A stretch of DNA of 64,000 nucleotides from Mesorhizobium sp. 113-3-3 (lineage in GTDB: Bacteria; Pseudomonadota; Alphaproteobacteria; Rhizobiales; Rhizobiaceae): contig NZ_AP023243.1 of assembly GCF_016756495.1 (NCBI RefSeq), forward strand, positions 62,001 through 126,000, given 5' to 3'. The notes beneath the pieces are model-generated. The model was not told where the DNA came from and searched no databases. It was given only the letters and a program-made list of their open reading frames with translations. Position numbers and translations under genes: made by a program. This document shows, piece by piece, positions 18,410 through 26,576 of this stretch. Every line of letters begins with the position of its first letter. Position 1 is the stretch's first letter.

Positions 18410-18733
18410 CTAGTTTGCTTCTGTCACCTTCACCCGCGTGATGATGGATTTCTCATAGAAGATATCCACCTCGGTATACTGTCCTTTCCTGGCAGGCTTC
18501 CGGTATGCCACCTTCCGGTAGGCGACATCGTCGGTGCCAACGTCGCCTTTTTTTACGATCGTCAGATCGAGCATCAGAATTGCCGGATTGATACCTTGTG
18601 GAACCGTCATTTTCAGTTTCGGAACCAGATTTCCTGCTCTTGTTTCGACTTCGCCTGTGACATGAATCGCCGGCGATGCTCCCGGCATAACATTGATCCA
18701 GGCTTTCCATTTGCGATTTGCAGGTGCTGCCAT
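18410..18733 (-). CDS. Small protein of unknown function, AT-richer than its neighbours
   Basis: A 107-aa protein starting MAAPANRKWKAWINV. GGGAGGT lies 5 bases upstream of ATG 18733, which rules out the longer frame. It has no signal peptide or Cys, and looks like a strand-rich soluble fold (alternating hydrophobic pattern in 'AILMLDLTIVKKGDV' and 'YTEVDIFYEKSIITRVKV'). Its codon use and base composition are clearly lower in GC than both flanking repair genes, and it is inserted against their direction. This suggests acquisition by transfer. I do not recognise the family. Confidence 0.75.
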   Translation of the reverse strand: MAAPANRKWKAWINVMPGASPAIHVTGEVETRAGNLVPKLKMTVPQGINPAILMLDLTIVKKGDVGTDDVAYRKVAYRKPARKGQYTEVDIFYEKSIITRVKVTEAN

Positions 18734-18825
18734 GTTTTTACCTCCCAGGTTAAAGACACGCGGTATCATATCTTATCGAGACCTCGACCGCGAGATGTTG
18801 CGTTAACTGGTGATTTGGTTTTCTC

Positions 18826-20427
18826 ATGAACCGCTTCGCCGAACTTCTCGACCGCCTGGTGCTGACGCCGTCGCGCAACGGCAAGCTGACGCTGCTGGTC
18901 GATTACTTCCGAACCGTCGAGGATCCGGACCGCGGGTTGGCGCTGGCCGCCATCACCGGTGACCTTACAATAGCCGCGGTCAAGCCGGCGATGCTGCGCA
19001 TGCTGGTCACCGAACGCATGGACCCGGTGCTGTTCGGCTATTCCTACGACTATGTCGGCGACCTCGCCGAGACCGTGTCACTGGTCTGGCCGCAGACGCC
19101 GGGCAAGATCCCCAACCGCGAGCCGACGCTCGGCGAGGTCGTGGCAAAATTGCAGGCGGCAAGCCGCTCCGACGGGCCGAAGGTGCTGACGAGCCTGCTG
19201 GACAGCGCCGGCATCTCGGCGCGCTTCGCCATCATCAAGCTGGTCACCGGCGGCCTGCGCATCGGCGTCTCGGCACGGCTGGCCAAACAGGCGCTGGCGG
19301 ATTTCGGCAAGGTCGAGGTCGCCGAGATCGAGGAGCTCTGGCACGGGCTGTCGCCGCCCTACACGGCGCTGTTCGCCTGGCTGGAAGGCAAGGCCGAAAA
19401 ACCCCGGAATACGGCATTGGCGCTGTTCCGCCCGGTGATGCTGTCGAACCCGGTTGGCGACGGCGATCTCGAAAAACTCGATCCGGCGGATTACGCGGCC
19501 GAATGGAAATGGGACGGCATCCGCGTCCAGGCGGCGGCGGAAGGCGGCATCCGCCGGCTCTATTCGCGCACCGGCGACGATGTCTCCGGCGCCTTCCCCG
19601 ACCTCGCCGACGCCATGCATTTTTCCGCGACGCTGGACGGCGAGTTGCTGGTCGGCGACCCGCGGGAGGCGACCGGGACCTTCTCGGACCTGCAGCAGCG
19701 GCTGAACCGCAAGACGGTGACGCCGAAGATGCAGCAGCAATATCCGGCCTTCATGCGCTGCTACGACCTGCTTCAGCTCGGCGACGAAGACCTTCGCGCA
19801 TTGCCGTTCCGGGAACGCCGCAGCTGCCTCGAAGCCTTCGTGAAAACGCTCGACCCCAGCCGTTTCGACCTGTCGCCCTTCGTCGCCTTCGCGGACTGGC
19901 GGGCGCTGGAAGAACTGCGTCGCGCGCCGCCGCACCCGATCATCGAGGGCGTGATGCTGAAGCGCTGGGATTCGCCCTATGTCGCCGGACGGCCGAAAGG
20001 CCCGTGGTTCAAATGGAAGCGCGATCCGCACACGGTGGACGCGGTGCTGATGTATGCCCAGCGCGGCCATGGCAAGCGCTCGAGTTTTTACTCCGACTAC
20101 ACGTTCGGCGTCTGGTCCGGCGCCGAGGGTGAGGAGGAACTCGTGCCGGTCGGCAAGGCCTATTTCGGCTTCACCGACGAGGAACTGAAGCAGATCGACA
20201 AATATGTCCGGGACAACACGGTCGAGCGTTTCGGGCCGGTGCGGTCGGTGCGGGCCGACCGCGACAATGGGCTGGTGCTGGAAGTCGCCTTCGAGGGGCT
20301 CAACCGCTCGACGCGGCACAAATCCGGCGTCGCCATGCGCTTTCCCCGCATTTCACGGCTGCGCTGGGACAAACCGGCCAACGAGGCCGACCGCATCGAG
20401 ACGCTGCAGGCATTGCTCGATCGCTAA
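18826..20427 (+). CDS. ATP-dependent DNA ligase (cisplatin-damage-response type)
   Basis: A 533-aa DNA ligase. It has an N-terminal DNA-binding helical domain (about 1-190) and the adenylation domain with the nucleotidyl-lysine motif KWDG (in AEWKWDGIRVQ, about 226-230). Motif III-like 'LDGELLVG' and motif V 'EGVMLKRWDSPY...WFKWKR' follow, then an OB-fold C-terminus. The size and layout fit the ligase of the ligase/exonuclease/helicase/PdeM repair set rather than LigD or phage ligases. All active-site motifs look intact. Confidence 0.92.
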   Translation: MNRFAELLDRLVLTPSRNGKLTLLVDYFRTVEDPDRGLALAAITGDLTIAAVKPAMLRMLVTERMDPVLFGYSYDYVGDLAETVSLVWPQTPGKIPNREPTLGEVVAKLQAASRSDGPKVLTSLLDSAGISARFAIIKLVTGGLRIGVSARLAKQALADFGKVEVAEIEELWHGLSPPYTALFAWLEGKAEKPRNTALALFRPVMLSNPVGDGDLEKLDPADYAAEWKWDGIRVQAAAEGGIRRLYSRTGDDVSGAFPDLADAMHFSATLDGELLVGDPREATGTFSDLQQRLNRKTVTPKMQQQYPAFMRCYDLLQLGDEDLRALPFRERRSCLEAFVKTLDPSRFDLSPFVAFADWRALEELRRAPPHPIIEGVMLKRWDSPYVAGRPKGPWFKWKRDPHTVDAVLMYAQRGHGKRSSFYSDYTFGVWSGAEGEEELVPVGKAYFGFTDEELKQIDKYVRDNTVERFGPVRSVRADRDNGLVLEVAFEGLNRSTRHKSGVAMRFPRISRLRWDKPANEADRIETLQALLDR

Positions 20428-20431
20428 AATC

Positions 20432-21577
20432 CTACTGCTCGATCGAGACGCGGATCTCGTAGATGTCGACCGCCTTGCCCTGCTTGTCGAAATCGGAATT
20501 GACGGCGATGGTTCCGGCCGAGCCCGGATGCTTGGCGGGGAACTGCACGTCGAACAGATATTCGTTGCGCTGCTGGCCGACCGCGTAGCGCTTGCGGCCG
20601 CAGTCGCCGAGTTCGCCGAAATTGCAGTCGACCGAGATCTGCGTGTCCTTGCCGTCCTCGGCACGCGCGATGATGTCGAACACGGCGTGCTTGCCGGCGA
20701 GCTTCTCCAGCACGCCCTGCCCGACATCGAAGGCGATCGCCGAACCGGAGGGGCCGGACTGGATGCGCAGGAACGACCCGGTGTCGTCCTTCATCACCGA
20801 GGCCTTGGCGTCCGACGGGGCGGCGACATGTGTCGGGTCTGCCGGCGAGAACACATTGATCCAGTTGCGCGACTGGTCCGCCGCACCAGGCTTGGCCGGC
20901 GCGTTGGCGCCGTCGGCCGGGGTGAAATCGTCGTCCTCGACGGTTGGCGGCGCTTCGGGCGGCGCCGTGTCGAGTTGCGCCGCCGTCTTGAACACGCCGG
21001 TCTGGAAGGCGAAGAAACCGCCGATGCCGATCGCCGCAAGCAGGGTCACGGTGAAGAAGATGGCGGTCAGCGGCAGGCGGCGCCCGCGAATGCGCCGTTC
21101 ATCGCGATCGGGCGCCACTTCCGTGGCGACACCCGAAGCAGCGGGAGCGGACATGTCTATGGCCGGCACGCCGGGAAGGGTCGCGTCCGGCATGATATCG
21201 GGGACGACCGGCAGCACGCGCGAGCGCGGCGCATCGGAGGCGGGCTGCGCGGGGCCGTCGACGGTGACGGCGGGCGATGGCGCCTTGTCGCCGATCTCGA
21301 TGGCGGGCGCCGCGATGGCCGCGGGCTCGGCCGCCGGTGCGTCGACCTCCAGGCCCACATCCGGCACCGCCGGCAGGAACTCCGATTCGATTTCGGTGAT
21401 CGTCGCCTGGATCGCCTTGCGGCGCTTGATGGCGACCTCCACGGTCACGCCGGGATTGGCCTGGAGCGCACGGTCGAGCGCGGCAAAGGCCGACCGATAG
21501 ACCTTCTCGCGGAACGCGCGGTCCTCGGCATTGCCCTTTTCCAAGGCGTTCCGGATCGCTTTTTCGATCGCGTCCAC
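20432..21577 (-). CDS. Conserved-looking single-pass membrane protein, function unknown
   Basis: A 381-aa protein with three parts. A cytoplasmic N-terminus has a helical start (MDAIEKAIRNALEKGNAEDRAFREKVYRSAF) and a Pro/Ala-rich linker. One membrane segment spans about 172-193 (LTAIFFTVTLLAAIGIGGFF). A periplasmic C-terminal domain (about 245-381) contains two Cys (DCNFGELGDCG) that could form a disulfide. The last domain is strand-rich and resembles a carbohydrate-binding-type beta sandwich, which is a guess. It ends 4 bp from the ligase stop (convergent). Confidence 0.8.
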   Translation of the reverse strand: MDAIEKAIRNALEKGNAEDRAFREKVYRSAFAALDRALQANPGVTVEVAIKRRKAIQATITEIESEFLPAVPDVGLEVDAPAAEPAAIAAPAIEIGDKAPSPAVTVDGPAQPASDAPRSRVLPVVPDIMPDATLPGVPAIDMSAPAASGVATEVAPDRDERRIRGRRLPLTAIFFTVTLLAAIGIGGFFAFQTGVFKTAAQLDTAPPEAPPTVEDDDFTPADGANAPAKPGAADQSRNWINVFSPADPTHVAAPSDAKASVMKDDTGSFLRIQSGPSGSAIAFDVGQGVLEKLAGKHAVFDIIARAEDGKDTQISVDCNFGELGDCGRKRYAVGQQRNEYLFDVQFPAKHPGSAGTIAVNSDFDKQGKAVDIYEIRVSIEQ

Positions 21578-21865
21578 GCGGATCCCTCTGCAAATTGCCC
21601 CAATCTTCCCTGATGGTTAGCGGTAGGCGACCAATCAATCAACGGGCGGGCGGCCGCATTCTGCCTCGACGGGCCATCCAAAGTCCATCTTGGCGGTATT
21701 CCGGCAAACAAAATCGGCTCAGGCCGGGGATTCTCGCACGCCGGGCTGCGCGAACCCTTGTTTCGATCGCGGCGGGCGCCTGTGCATGATTTGGCAAGTG
21801 GCATCTTGAATTCGCGGCCGGTTGAGTCTATCACCCAGCCCATCTTGGAGGCCTCGGCCTCCCGG

Positions 21866-21941
21866 GCCGCTTTAGCTCAGTTGGTAGAGCACATCATTCG
21901 TAATGATGGGGTCAGGTGTTCGAGTCACCTAAGCGGCACCA
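21866..21941 (+). tRNA. tRNA-Thr (anticodon CGU)
   Basis: A full cloverleaf. The acceptor GCCGCTT pairs with AAGCGGC, and the D arm is AGCTCAGTTGGTAGAGC. The anticodon stem CATCA/TGATG encloses loop TTCGTAA (anticodon CGT, reading ACG). The T arm has GTTCGAGTC, and CCA is encoded. A T-run follows directly and could end transcription. No integrase or att duplication was seen next to it. Confidence 0.97.
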
Positions 21942-22078
21942 TTTTTTTCCCCTCCCGTCGTCCTCTCATATGCGCCTGCACCACCTGTGCAGGGGATCCC
22001 GCCAAGCCCTCCATATCCACCATTGTCGCGACTCGTCTTTGGTGGGAAACTCGTGGGCCTCAGCATGGGAGGTCCAAA

Positions 22079-22267
22079 ATGCCCAACACTTTCAAGACCG
22101 GAGACGTCGTCAAGCTGAAGTCGGGAGGGCCGAAGATGACGGTCAGCGACGGCGCCGCTTCCGGCATGTATCTGTGCCACTGGTTCAACCGCGAGGGCGA
22201 TGTCTGGATTCCGCAACATGCGGGATTCAAACCGGACCAACTGGTGGCCGCCGACCCATCGGCATAG
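22079..22267 (+). CDS. YodC-family (DUF2158) small protein
   Basis: A 62-aa protein, MPNTFKTGDVVKLKSGGPKM..., matching the short YodC/DUF2158 pattern: a 'GDVVxLKSGGPxMTV' SH3-like strand pair, then 'YLCHWF' and 'FKPDQLV'. Function is unknown. GGGAGG at 22068-22073 selects the ATG at 22079. It is isolated, between tRNA-Thr and the EF-hand gene. Confidence 0.88.
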   Translation: MPNTFKTGDVVKLKSGGPKMTVSDGAASGMYLCHWFNREGDVWIPQHAGFKPDQLVAADPSA

Positions 22268-22480
22268 CTCCCGCCCGTTCGCCAGGGGCGGTGGCCGGCC
22301 GGCGTGGACGACGCCGGACGGGGTGTCATGGCCGCCGCTTTTAGCATGCACGGGGGTGGCACCGCAGAATCGAATGATCGGCACGGGCGACCGACGGATT
22401 TCTCGCGTCACGGCGTTTAACGGTTGAAGCGTGACCACGGCATGGGCCGTGGCCGACGCGCCAACCGGAGACGCCTAAGC

Positions 22481-22918
22481 ATGATAAGCCGTTCGATCCT
22501 TGCCGCTGCCTTGAGCCTGCTGACCGTTGCGGCCCTCGCCCAGACGGCGACGCAGCCTCCGGCCGCCACACCTCCGGGCGCCACGCCGCCGGCCGCCGCC
22601 GCGCCAAAGGTCAGGTCCGACATCACGCTGGCCAAGTTCCAGAAGCGGCGGGAGAAGGCGATCATGGCCGCCGACACGGATGGCGACGGCAAGATCAGCC
22701 TGCTCGAGTGGGAGGCCTTCCAGGCCAAGCGCAACATCAAGGGCGATGCCGCCAAATCCTTCGCGCGCATCGATTCCAATCATGACGGCTTTATCGACCG
22801 CGCCGAGCTCGATGCGTTCTTCGCCAAGCGCTTTGCCAGGCTGGACAAGAATGGCGACGGCGTTCTGACGGCCGACGAGATGCCAGGCCACAAATCCGCT
22901 CCCAAGCCGGAGCAATGA
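22481..22918 (+). CDS. Exported EF-hand protein
   Basis: A 145-aa protein with a signal peptide (about 1-20) and a Pro/Ala linker. Three calcium-binding loops follow: DTDGDGKISLLEWE, DSNHDGFIDRAELD and DKNGDGVLTADEM, each with acidic residues at loop positions 1, 3, 5 and 12 or near equivalents. It is likely a periplasmic Ca2+-binding sensor or buffer. GGAG lies before ATG 22481. It stands 45 bp before the ECF sigma factor gene, so it may be part of the same envelope-response unit. Confidence 0.88.
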   Translation: MISRSILAAALSLLTVAALAQTATQPPAATPPGATPPAAAAPKVRSDITLAKFQKRREKAIMAADTDGDGKISLLEWEAFQAKRNIKGDAAKSFARIDSNHDGFIDRAELDAFFAKRFARLDKNGDGVLTADEMPGHKSAPKPEQ

Positions 22919-22963
22919 CCAAGAGGCCATGACGCGTGATGGATATCGGGAGTGCGCCAGCCC

Positions 22964-23500
22964 ATGAGCGCCGATCCGGACGAGGAGCTGGTTCGCCGGG
23001 TCGGGGCCGGCGACCCGGCGGCCGTGCAGACGCTCGTTGCGCGCAAACTGCCGCGCATCCTTTCGCTTGCCGTGCGCATGCTGGGCGACGCGGCGGAGGC
23101 CGAGGACGTCGCGCAGGAGACTTTCGTGCGCATCTGGCGCCACGCCTCGAGCTGGCGGCGCGGCAATGCACGCTTCGACAGCTGGATCCACCGGGTGACG
23201 CTCAACCTCTGCTACGACCGGCTGCGCCGGCGCCGCGAGGTGGTGACCGACGATTTGCCGGACATGGCCGACCCCGCCCCGCTTCCCGATGCTCGCGAAG
23301 AGCCGCACCGTGTCGAGCAGGCCTTGCAGGCAATCGCGCCACGCCAGCGCGAGGCGATCATCCTGGTCTACTATCAGGAGATGTCCAACATCGAGGCGGC
23401 CGCGACCCTGGAGATCAGCGTCGATGCGCTGGAGAGCCTGCTCTCGCGCGGCCGGCGGGCCTTGCAGATGATATTGGCCAGGGATGGCGTCCATGACTGA
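22964..23500 (+). CDS. ECF-type RNA polymerase sigma factor
   Basis: A 178-aa sigma-70-family factor with region 2 ('RMLGDAAEAEDVAQETFVRIWRHA', promoter melting and -10 recognition) and region 4 ('LQAIAPRQREAIILVYYQEMSNIEAA', helix-turn-helix for -35 contact). GGGAG at 22948-22952 favours the ATG at 22964 over the GTG at 22952. The downstream membrane proteins could control it, although none shows a zinc anti-sigma HxxxCxxC motif. Confidence 0.93.
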   Translation: MSADPDEELVRRVGAGDPAAVQTLVARKLPRILSLAVRMLGDAAEAEDVAQETFVRIWRHASSWRRGNARFDSWIHRVTLNLCYDRLRRRREVVTDDLPDMADPAPLPDAREEPHRVEQALQAIAPRQREAIILVYYQEMSNIEAAATLEISVDALESLLSRGRRALQMILARDGVHD

Positions 23501-23619
23501 GAGGAGCGCGACCATGGATGGCGGACATTCACCGCGCCTCGCGGGCGACCGGGGGGGACCGGTTTTTATCGTTTCCAACCCGCCTGCGCACGCGGCACCA
23601 AGGGGCAAGGGGAAGACCG

Positions 23620-24066
23620 ATGGCTGAAGAAATCGAGGACGGGCCGGCAATGGACGCCAGGCGTTTCGCGGCGCTCACCGAGGCCTATGGCGGCGATCCG
23701 CGGCGCTGGCCGCAAGCGGAGCGCGAGGCCGCCGCTGCCTTTGCTTCAAGCGAGACGGGCCAGGCCATTTCACGAAACGCCGGCGCGCTTGACGCCCTGC
23801 TCGACAGCTACAGCATCCGGCACCCCGGCAAGGCGCTGCACGACACGATCCTGCGGACCGCCGACCGGTACGTCGTCCGGCGCCGGCGTCAGCGCTTCTG
23901 GTGGCTGGGGCTGGGGCTTGCCGGCATCGGGCTCGCCGGCGCCATCGCCGGGCTGGTCCTGGTGACCGTCGTCACGCCCGAGATCCAGCCCGACCACTAT
24001 GTGCTCGATGCCAATGCGACGGCGTTCGGCGATGCCGGACCCGACACGATCGAGGAAGACCTATGA
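23620..24066 (+). CDS. Single-pass membrane protein in the sigma-factor operon
   Basis: A 148-aa protein with a cytoplasmic N-terminus of about 85 residues (containing 'LTEAYGGDPRRWP' and a helical stretch), one membrane segment (about 88-112, Leu/Gly/Ala-rich) and a short periplasmic tail. Its position after an ECF sigma gene and its topology suggest an anti-sigma factor, but no classical zinc motif is present; that role is inference. GGGGAAG precedes ATG 23620. The stop overlaps the next start (ATGA). Confidence 0.8.
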   Translation: MAEEIEDGPAMDARRFAALTEAYGGDPRRWPQAEREAAAAFASSETGQAISRNAGALDALLDSYSIRHPGKALHDTILRTADRYVVRRRRQRFWWLGLGLAGIGLAGAIAGLVLVTVVTPEIQPDHYVLDANATAFGDAGPDTIEEDL

Positions 24067-24518
24067 GCACCGGCCGCAACCTCCTCATCGCCTCGGTGGT
24101 GCTGAACGTTTTCCTGGCCGGTGCGCTTGCCGGCGGGGCCGTCTGGATAAAAAGCGGGAAGCCGGCGCAGGGCACTTCGCTGGAGGCGGCCGGCGGCCGG
24201 CTTCCCGACCAGCAGCGCACGCTGTTCCGCAAGGCGCTGCGCGAAGTCCGCCGCGAGTCGCGCGATATCATCCTCGACGGCCAGCAGGCCAGGCGCGACG
24301 CGGCGGATCTGCTGCGGCAGCCCGTCCTCGACACGGCTGCCCTGTCCGCCGCCCTGGAGCGGGCCCGCAATGCCGACGTCACCGTGCGCACGCGGCTTGA
24401 GCAGCGCATCATCGAGTTCGCGGCGGCAGGCTCCGCCGAGGATCGCAGCGTGCTGGCGGAAGGCCTCTCGAGGCGCGCCGGGCCGCAGCCGTCGACACCG
24501 CCAAAAAAATCGCCGTGA
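24063..24518 (+). CDS. Periplasmic heavy-metal sensor-like protein (CpxP/Spy/CnrX-like)
   Basis: A 151-aa protein with an N-terminal membrane anchor (about 6-28). A helical, Arg/Gln-rich periplasmic domain follows ('RTLFRKALREVRRESRDIILDGQQARRDAADLL', then 'RTRLEQRIIEFAAAGSAEDRSVLAEGL'). The pattern fits the Metal_resist/CnrX-like hooked hairpin. Such proteins sense metals or misfolded envelope proteins for an ECF sigma factor. Translationally coupled to the preceding membrane protein (4-bp overlap). No His/Met cluster is seen, so the ligand is unknown. Confidence 0.82.
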   Translation: MSTGRNLLIASVVLNVFLAGALAGGAVWIKSGKPAQGTSLEAAGGRLPDQQRTLFRKALREVRRESRDIILDGQQARRDAADLLRQPVLDTAALSAALERARNADVTVRTRLEQRIIEFAAAGSAEDRSVLAEGLSRRAGPQPSTPPKKSP

Positions 24519-24627
24519 CGACCGACGGAAAATGCCGACGGCGCCCGTTTAACGAGATGAAGGGCAAGGCCTGCCGGGCCATCCGGCGCCGACAGGTTTC
24601 AACCTCGGATAACTTCGGAGCATGGTC

Positions 24628-24906
24628 ATGAACTATCTGACAAAATACGCAGCCACCGCCGCTCTCGCGATGACCGGAACGGTTGCTACGGTTGCGGCAT
24701 CCTCGGCGATGCCGCTGGCGCCGCTTGCCGCGCCGGCGGTGGTCGAGCACGTCGCCTGGGGTTGCGGGCCTGGCTGGCATCCCAATCCCTGGGGGCGCTG
24801 CGTGCCCAATCGCGTGGTCGTCTACCCCGGCTACTATTATTGGCACCGCCCGGCTTTCTACGGGTGGCATCCGCACCGTCACTGGCACCGCTGGCATCGC
24901 TGGTAA
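24628..24906 (+). CDS. GCG_CRPN-type small exported His/Trp-rich protein, copy 1
   Basis: A 92-aa protein with a signal peptide (about 1-28). The motif 'GCGPGWHPNPWGRCVPN' carries two Cys, and an aromatic/His-rich tail (YYYWHRPAFYGWHPHRHWHRWHRW) follows. The His and Trp density suggests metal or surface binding. GGAG at 24617-24620 is too close to the ATG at 24622 and well placed for the ATG at 24628. A second copy lies at 27883-28134. Confidence 0.88.
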   Translation: MNYLTKYAATAALAMTGTVATVAASSAMPLAPLAAPAVVEHVAWGCGPGWHPNPWGRCVPNRVVVYPGYYYWHRPAFYGWHPHRHWHRWHRW

Positions 24907-25022
24907 GGGTCTTTCGGGGCCGACAACTTGAGTCGGCCCCACGATCTCATTGAACAGGGACGAAACGGCTCGAACGGACTTCCGGCGCCGCGCGCGGGAA
25001 GCCCAAGCAATGGAGAGCTGAC

Positions 25023-26528
25023 TTGGCTATCCCGGCCTCCAATTCCCCGCCAGACCCAGTGCCAGACCCAGTGCTTGTCGCTTTCAACCGCTTCGGGCTC
25101 GGGGCAAGGCCCGGCGACCGCGACAAGGTGGCCCACGATCCGCGAGGCTATCTGAAGGCGGAATTGCGGCAGCCCGACATCGCCCTGATCGCGCTCGACG
25201 ATCCGGCCTATGCGAGCCTGCCGGGCAGCACGCCGGCCATCCAGGCCAGCATGGCGGCAAACCTCCAACGCAAGCTCGACCGCGAGCAAAAGGCCGCGGC
25301 GGCACAGCCGGCAATGGCGCGCGCCGATCCCATGCCTGGCCAGGCCACGCCGGCCCCAATTGCGCCTGCCCAACCCACGCCGCCGCCCATGGCCCCGGCA
25401 AAGCCCGTGCCGCCAATCGAGGCCACGCTGTTTCGCGCTGAAGCCCAGGCGCGCTTCGACAAGGCGTTGCGGGCCGAGGCCGGCTTTGTCGAACGCCTCG
25501 TCTATTTCTGGTCGAACCATTTCTGCGTCTCCGTGGCGAAGGACAATATCGTGCGGGCGAGCGCCGGCGCCTTCGAACGGGAAGCCATCCGCCCCTTCGT
25601 GCTCGGCCGTTTCGCCGACATGCTGATGGCGGTGGAGCGGCATCCGGCGATGCTGTTCTATCTCGACAACCAGCAGTCGATCGGCCCCGACTCGCGCGCC
25701 GGCAGGAACCGCCAGCGCGGGCTCAACGAGAACCTCGCCCGCGAGATCATGGAACTGCATACACTGGGCGTCGGCAGCGGCTATACCCAGGCCGACGTCA
25801 CCAGTTTCGCGCGCATCCTGACCGGCTGGACGATGGCCGGGCGCGAAGGACGGCTGGGCGAACCCGGCACTTCCGTCTTCAACCCCAACGCCCATGAGCC
25901 GGGCGACGCGGTGCTGCTGGGCAAGACCTATCCGGCCGGCGGCATGGGCCAGGCAGAGGCGGCGCTCAACGACATCGCCAGCCACCCGGCGACGGCACAG
26001 CACATTGCCACGGAACTTGCCCGCCATTTCATTGCTGATGACCCGCCGCCGGCGGCGGTCGCGCGGCTGGCCAGGGTTTTCGCCAAGAGCGACGGCAATC
26101 TCCGGGCACTGGCGGCGGCCCTCATCGACATGCCGGAGGCCTGGTCGACGCCGCTGGCCAAGATGCGCTCGCCCTTCGACTACATCGCCGCCATCCGCCG
26201 GGCGGCCGGCCCGGGTCCGGCGAACGATCCCGGCCAGACGCTCAACTGGCTCAACGTGCTGGGCGAGCCGCTCTGGCAGCCGCCGGGGCCGAACGGCTTT
26301 TCCGACCAGGCGGACAGCTGGGCCTCGGCCGAAGGCATGAAGATCCGCCTCGACATCGCCTGGCAGACGGCCCGCCAGGTCAAGGATATTGGCAATCCCA
26401 ACGACATGCTCGACGCCGTCATCGGTCCCTCGGCCTCGCCGGAGACGCGCCAAGCGGTCGCCCGCGCCGAGTCCAGGCAGCAAGGCCTGGCGCTGCTTTT
26501 GATGGCGCCCGAATTCCAGCGACGATAG
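25023..26528 (+). CDS. DUF1800 family protein
   Basis: A 501-aa protein of the widespread DUF1800 family. Its genes nearly always precede a DUF1501 gene, and its function is unknown. Typical landmarks are 'FNRFGLGARPGDRD', 'VYFWSNHFCVS', 'NQQSIGPDSRAG...RGLNENLAREIMELHTLGVGSGYTQADV' and 'RILTGWT'. A long Pro/Ala/Met-rich insert sits at about 95-135. The start is TTG 25023, with GGAGAG 6 bases upstream; no ATG nearby is better placed. Confidence 0.9.
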   Translation: MAIPASNSPPDPVPDPVLVAFNRFGLGARPGDRDKVAHDPRGYLKAELRQPDIALIALDDPAYASLPGSTPAIQASMAANLQRKLDREQKAAAAQPAMARADPMPGQATPAPIAPAQPTPPPMAPAKPVPPIEATLFRAEAQARFDKALRAEAGFVERLVYFWSNHFCVSVAKDNIVRASAGAFEREAIRPFVLGRFADMLMAVERHPAMLFYLDNQQSIGPDSRAGRNRQRGLNENLAREIMELHTLGVGSGYTQADVTSFARILTGWTMAGREGRLGEPGTSVFNPNAHEPGDAVLLGKTYPAGGMGQAEAALNDIASHPATAQHIATELARHFIADDPPPAAVARLARVFAKSDGNLRALAAALIDMPEAWSTPLAKMRSPFDYIAAIRRAAGPGPANDPGQTLNWLNVLGEPLWQPPGPNGFSDQADSWASAEGMKIRLDIAWQTARQVKDIGNPNDMLDAVIGPSASPETRQAVARAESRQQGLALLLMAPEFQRR

Positions 26529-26576
26529 CGCGAGCAAGGGTCGTTCCGTCGCCGATACCTCCGTGGAGATCTCGTC

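Noticed and set aside
21866..22078. Genomic island insertion at tRNA-Thr
   Set aside because: No integrase, no repeated tRNA 3' end in the window, and the following genes have normal composition.
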